From NCBI RefSeq assembly GCF_008312885.1, contig NZ_VSSO01000002.1, positions 421,846 to 485,845 on the forward strand: a DNA stretch of 64,000 nucleotides, read 5' to 3'. The position numbers were made by a program, and so were the translations under genes. Below, piece after piece: positions 53,466-64,000 of the stretch (positions within the stretch are counted from its first letter, which is position 1; each line of letters begins with the position of its first letter). The stretch is from Lolliginicoccus suaedae (GTDB taxonomy: Bacteria; Actinomycetota; Actinomycetes; Mycobacteriales; Mycobacteriaceae). Below the pieces are notes generated by a model that was not told the DNA's origin, made no database searches, and worked only from the letters and a program-made list of their open reading frames with translations.

Positions 53466-54203
53466 ATGGTGCGACGCAATGCTGCTGGCGGGCAGCGGCC
53501 GGAACGTGGTCGCCGCCCAAGGATCGCCGGCCACAATCGCGCCCGGTCCACGGCTGATGCGCAACCGGGCGGCGAGCACGATGCCGGGCCGGGTAGTGGC
53601 GAGCCCGTGGGAACGGGCGGTGGCGCAGCCGCTTCGGCAGGACCAGGCGCGCCCCGGTGGCTGATCGTGCTGGTCGTGGTGCTGGCGCTTGTCGCGGCGA
53701 TCGCTACGGGCGTCTTGGTCGGAACACGGGGAATGTCCGCGCTCGCTGGGGGGCCTGCTGCGGCCGGGCCTGCTGCGGATGGGGCTGGGCCTGCCGCGGA
53801 TAGGGGCTCGGCGAACCGTGCTTTCGTGGACGAGGCCGCGACCGAGCAGGTCAGGCAGCGCGCAGTGGAGGCCGTGGAGACGATCTTCAGCTACAGCCAC
53901 GAGACGCTCGATGAGGATTTCGAGGCCGCGCGCGGGTACCTGACTGAATCGATGCGCGAGAACTACGATTCCACCATCGGTGTCACCGAGGATGTCGCCC
54001 GGCAACTGGGGGCAGTGGTGGAGACGACGGTTCCGCGGGCGGGAGTGGCGTTCCTGGGCGAGGACGAGGCCGAGGTCCTCGTGCTGACGTCGGTGAGCAC
54101 CGTGCGGTCCGATGGCGCGGTTGACCAGGCCTCGGGGCCCTTGCGCCTGGAACTGGTCCAGGTCGACGGGGAGTGGCTCGTCGATGCGATCATCGAGCGG
54201 TAG
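53466..54203 (+). CDS. Mce-associated membrane protein 2 after operon 2
   Basis: The 245-residue protein has a long disordered cytoplasmic N-terminus rich in Gly, Ala and Arg (residues 1-65), one membrane helix (~66-88), an Ala/Gly/Pro linker, and an NTF2-like domain (RQRAVEAVETIFSYSHETLDEDFEAARGYLT ... VDGEWLVDAIIER). Such domains recur in Mam proteins. It lies about 80 bp after the previous one, preceded by GAGGGAG. Confidence 0.8.
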   Translation: MVRRNAAGGQRPERGRRPRIAGHNRARSTADAQPGGEHDAGPGSGEPVGTGGGAAASAGPGAPRWLIVLVVVLALVAAIATGVLVGTRGMSALAGGPAAAGPAADGAGPAADRGSANRAFVDEAATEQVRQRAVEAVETIFSYSHETLDEDFEAARGYLTESMRENYDSTIGVTEDVARQLGAVVETTVPRAGVAFLGEDEAEVLVLTSVSTVRSDGAVDQASGPLRLELVQVDGEWLVDAIIER

Positions 54204-54609
54204 GGCTCACATCCTTTGGGGCTGCGTTATCGCCGCTGATTGGGTACGATCTCGTTAGACAGTCGGCAGTGCCTGGTTTGCGCATTTGGAGCGCGGCCGG
54301 GCCTGCCTGGCTGTGAGAGCCCCGGGCAGTGCCTGAGGCTCCGGGATGCGGCCTGTCGACGCGACTTGACAAGTGTCGACTATTTTTGCGTGGGATTCGA
54401 CATCTCCGTTCCGATCGTCTATCGTTGGACGTTGCGCTGGCTGCCTCCTGTACACCACTCGTCCCTCGATCGTGCTTCGTCTCGTCTGATCGTGAGTTGA
54501 GGGGTTCGTTCGGGTTGCCTCCAGCGGACTCAATCACTCAGCAAAGCAGACGAAAGCGTTTGCCGTCCGCGAGCCGGGCGGCGCGCGTGAGGTGCTGGAA
54601 GGACGCATC
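54204..54609 (+). promoter_or_regulatory. rpoB upstream region
   Basis: No coding sequence is supported. A TTGACA (54366-54371) and a TACGAT (54245-54250) are possible promoter elements, but neither has a convincing partner. A long leader before rpoB is typical of this group. Confidence 0.4.
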
Positions 54610-58065
<3,456 letters not shown>

Positions 58066-58164
58066 TGGGAGCGCAAGCCACCGCATCCCCGGATGCGGTG
58101 GCGCTCCGGCGCCCGTCGCGCAACACGCGTCTTGGTGCCTTAGCTGAACAAGGTATTGCAGTCC

Positions 58165-58203
58165 GGCCTCGCAGGCCGGGAACCATTTCCAGCCTGCGAG
58201 GCC
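58165..58203 (+). promoter_or_regulatory. Hairpin in the rpoB-rpoC spacer
   Basis: GGCCTCGCAGGC (58165-58176) pairs perfectly with GCCTGCGAGGCC (58192-58203) around a 15-nt loop, 28 bp before the rpoC GTG. There is no U-tract. It may be an RNA processing or stability element rather than a full terminator. Confidence 0.5.
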
Positions 58204-58231
58204 AATAACCCTTACGGGGAAAGGAAGTTAC

Positions 58232-62185
<3,954 letters not shown>

Positions 62186-62199
62186 TAGCTAGGCATAAC

Positions 62200-62240
62200 A
62201 GCGATGCCCGCTCCCGGATCATCCGGGAGCGGGCATCGCT
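62200..62240 (+). terminator. Terminator of rpoBC
   Basis: AGCGATGCCCGCTCCCGGAT (62200-62219) pairs perfectly with the next 20 bases after one C, a 20-bp stem, making it the strongest hairpin in the window. Confidence 0.9.
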
Positions 62241-62296
62241 GCGTTGTGGGGTAGGGGAGGGCAGTCGGCTTCGTCCGCCGCCGCGCGGGGGAACCT

Positions 62297-63043
62297 CTAG
62301 TCGAGTGGCGCGACCCTGGCCTGGGCGCAGGTCTTGCCATCGACGGTGAACCAGCTGGTGAAGGCCTTCTCGTCCTGCCGGATCGCGAGCTGCACCTCGG
62401 CGTCGGGGGGAATGGGCGCGAGGTACTCGATGGCGGTGCGGGTGGGCACAGCCTTGAGCTCGGGGCGGCGGTGGAGGATCTCCTCGATGGCCTGGAGGTA
62501 GACGCTGTTGTTGACGTGGTCGAGGAGATCGATGTCGACGGCGCGGATGGGGAAGCTGGCGCGGGTGTCGTCCTCGAGGGGTGTCTCGGTTATCCAGGAG
62601 CGCCATCGCAAGCGCTGGGTCTCCGCGGTGGCGCCGAGCAACTGCTCGAAGCAATCGGTGATGCGGGTGGGCATCCCGCTGGTGGGGCTGATGTTGATCC
62701 AGAATCCCTCGGTCTCGATGAGGCCTCCGGCGGGGGTGGAGAGTCGCACACGCATGGCGCACCAGCGACTCGAGATTCCCGAGCACCAGCGCTCGACGGT
62801 GACGGTGTCGGGGAACATGATGGGCTCGATGATGTCGATGACGGTGCGTCGGACGACCCAGAGGGGGTGCTCGCCGCGTGCCTCGACGTGGTCGAGATGA
62901 TCGAAGCCGGCGTCCTGGAGGTAGCGCGCTATGCCGTCGCGGCGGAGCGTCCGGTGGCGGTCGACGTCGCCGGCGCGGACAGGCCAGGACGTGCGGAAGA
63001 CGTGGGGGCTGTCGGGGAGCGGGGCGAGGCGTGCGTCGAACAT
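62297..63043 (-). CDS. Acyl-ACP thioesterase-like protein (double hot-dog)
   Basis: The 248-residue protein has two hot-dog halves. The first begins WPVRAGDVDRHRTLRRDGIARYLQDAGFDHL, the second ends with IRAVDIDLLDHVNNSVYLQAIEE, containing the DxxxHVNN-type motif of acyl-ACP and 4HBA-type thioesterases. It probably hydrolyses an acyl thioester in the cytoplasm. The start ATG 63043 is clear. It lies 23 bp from the phosphatase gene on the same strand, so the two are likely cotranscribed. Confidence 0.8.
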   Translation of the reverse strand: MFDARLAPLPDSPHVFRTSWPVRAGDVDRHRTLRRDGIARYLQDAGFDHLDHVEARGEHPLWVVRRTVIDIIEPIMFPDTVTVERWCSGISSRWCAMRVRLSTPAGGLIETEGFWINISPTSGMPTRITDCFEQLLGATAETQRLRWRSWITETPLEDDTRASFPIRAVDIDLLDHVNNSVYLQAIEEILHRRPELKAVPTRTAIEYLAPIPPDAEVQLAIRQDEKAFTSWFTVDGKTCAQARVAPLD

Positions 63044-63066
63044 GGATTCCTCGGGGTCGTGCGGCT

Positions 63067-63564
63067 TCAGCGCGGGACGTGGAAAGTGACGAGGGTACAG
63101 GAACCGGGCGCGAGGTTGTCCCAGTCACGCTCGGTGGTGAGCACCGCGAGGGCGGATGTGGGGTACTTGGCGCGGATGCGCTCGGCTGCCTCGCCAGTGT
63201 CGTTGCTGGCGAGGGAGAGGGTGGTGTCGGGGATGCCGGGCCAGTGCCCGATGACGAGGAGGGTGCGGATGGCGGGCTCGACGAGCCCGATCTCCTCGAT
63301 GATGGATCGATCGTCGGCGCCGTAGAGCTCGGGAACGAAGGTGACGGGCGCATCGACATCGGTGGCGGCGAGGGTGTCGCGGGTGCGGCGCGCGGTCGAG
63401 CACAGCACGAGGTCGATGCGGGGAGCGTGCTCACGCAGCCAGTCACCGGCGAGGGTGGCCTCGCGCTCGCCGCGGTCGGCGAGGGGGCGGTCGTGGTCGC
63501 TTGTTGCCGGCGGGTAGGCGGATTTGCCGTGGCGCAGGAAGATCAAGGTGCGTCCGGTGTCCAT
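63067..63564 (-). CDS. SixA-type histidine phosphatase
   Basis: The 165-residue histidine-phosphatase-superfamily protein has the RHGKS motif with the catalytic His near residue 11, CSTARRTRDTL with the second conserved Arg, and the second His in VIGHWPGIPD. The compact form corresponds to SixA-like phosphohistidine phosphatases. ATG 63564 (MDTGRTL) is chosen over an in-frame codon at 63573. It is the first gene of the pair with the thioesterase. Confidence 0.82.
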   Translation of the reverse strand: MDTGRTLIFLRHGKSAYPPATSDHDRPLADRGEREATLAGDWLREHAPRIDLVLCSTARRTRDTLAATDVDAPVTFVPELYGADDRSIIEEIGLVEPAIRTLLVIGHWPGIPDTTLSLASNDTGEAAERIRAKYPTSALAVLTTERDWDNLAPGSCTLVTFHVPR

Positions 63565-63802
63565 GGTGGGCAACCGTAGTGCTGCTCATGGCTGGGGCGC
63601 GGGGGAGCGGCGCGGACGTGTCCGGATCGTGCTCAAACCGTTGGGGTGCTGGCTAGCGTGCGGGGAGGGCGGGCCGTGGCCTCCACCCATATTGTGAATT
63701 CTCAGGCAACACACAACAAAAAAAGAATCATGCATGCTTGCTTCTTTATCCGCGAGGTGTCACTCTTGTCTCACATAACTCGGCAGATCCGGAAGCGAGC
63801 CC
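63565..63802. other. Divergent promoter region, no gene seen
   Basis: This includes an AT-rich patch (63690-63745, with an A-run at 63717-63724) unlike the flanks, likely holding the promoter of the gene at 63803. Confidence 0.4.
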
Positions 63803-64000
63803 ATGTCCGATCCCAACCGTCTTGTATCCCAGGTCGTTGACGACCTCGACGCCGAGGGCGACGCCCTCGAGTCCCTTGTCGCGAGCCTTCCTCCCGAGCA
63901 GTGGTCGAAGGCCACGCCTGCCGAGGGCTGGACCATCGCCCATCAGATCGGGCACCTCGCCTGGACCGATGCTGCCTCGATCAAGGCCGCCACCGATCCC
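63803..64000 (+). CDS. TIGR03084-type (DinB-like) protein, 3' end outside window
   Basis: The ATG at 63803 (preceded by GGAAGCG) opens 66 codons to the window edge: SDPNRLVSQVVDDLDAEGDA, then VASLPPEQWSKATPAEGWTI and AHQIGHLAWTDAASIKAATD. The pattern GWTIAHQIGHLAWTD with conserved His residues is that of the TIGR03084 / mycothiol-dependent maleylpyruvate-isomerase-like metal-binding fold. The gene continues beyond the window, so the C-terminal domain cannot be checked. Confidence 0.75.
   Translation, partial: MSDPNRLVSQVVDDLDAEGDALESLVASLPPEQWSKATPAEGWTIAHQIGHLAWTDAASIKAATDP

Overview
The window comes from a high-GC actinobacterium of the order Mycobacteriales (the mycolic-acid group), probably not Mycobacterium itself. 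The evidence is gene order. The run menD, DUF3592 gene, mannosyltransferase, menG, and later polyprenyl-diphosphate synthase and htpX, matches the Mycobacterium order Rv0555-Rv0563. The run tRNA-Thr, tRNA-Met, hadA, hadB, tRNA-Trp, secE, nusG, rplK, rplA, a lipG-like hydrolase, rplJ, rplL, mceG, rpoB, rpoC matches Rv0635-Rv0668. Two Mce lipid-import operons and FAS-II dehydratase subunits fit the same order. GTG and TTG starts and ATGA overlaps are common. The species cannot be named from the sequence alone.

Layout. Positions 1-3,050 hold the 3' part of an FtsX-type ABC permease gene, then a lower-GC insert with one orphan membrane protein and a decayed second copy of the permease 3' end. Positions 3,100-8,900 hold small membrane proteins, menA, menE, an unknown 396-residue protein, a DUF2993 protein and a VOC protein. 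Positions 8,900-11,520 are an accessory stretch: degenerate sequence, then three genes (unknown, HTH-like, von Willebrand A) with a duplicated promoter/operator module. Positions 11,560-23,220 hold menB, a ferredoxin/ferredoxin reductase fusion, menC, menD, a mannosyltransferase, menG, a CoA-transferase-family racemase, a TetR regulator and a polyprenyl-diphosphate synthase. With menA and menE this covers most of the classical menaquinone pathway. Positions 23,300-31,930 hold htpX, a YajQ-like gene, four tRNAs, hadAB, secE-nusG and the ribosomal genes rplKA and rplJL, the latter with an L10 leader.

Positions 32,250-54,200 hold two consecutive complete mce operons. Each has mceG, two yrbE genes and mceA-F, followed by one (first operon) or two (second operon) Mce-associated membrane protein genes. 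Both sit between rplL and rpoB, where Mycobacterium keeps a lone mceG (mkl). The two mceG copies are identical over about 1 kb while their neighbours are strongly diverged, which points to recent gene conversion. Positions 54,600-62,240 are rpoB and rpoC. The window closes with an acyl-ACP thioesterase-like gene, a SixA-type phosphatase and the start of a TIGR03084-type gene.

Functionally the window combines menaquinone synthesis, cell-envelope lipid work (hadAB, mannosyltransferase, Mce import) and the core transcription/translation cluster. The best candidates for unusual biology are the mceG conversion tract, the VWA island with its twin promoter modules, the insert flanked by a duplicated gene end, and a three-copy palindromic intergenic repeat.
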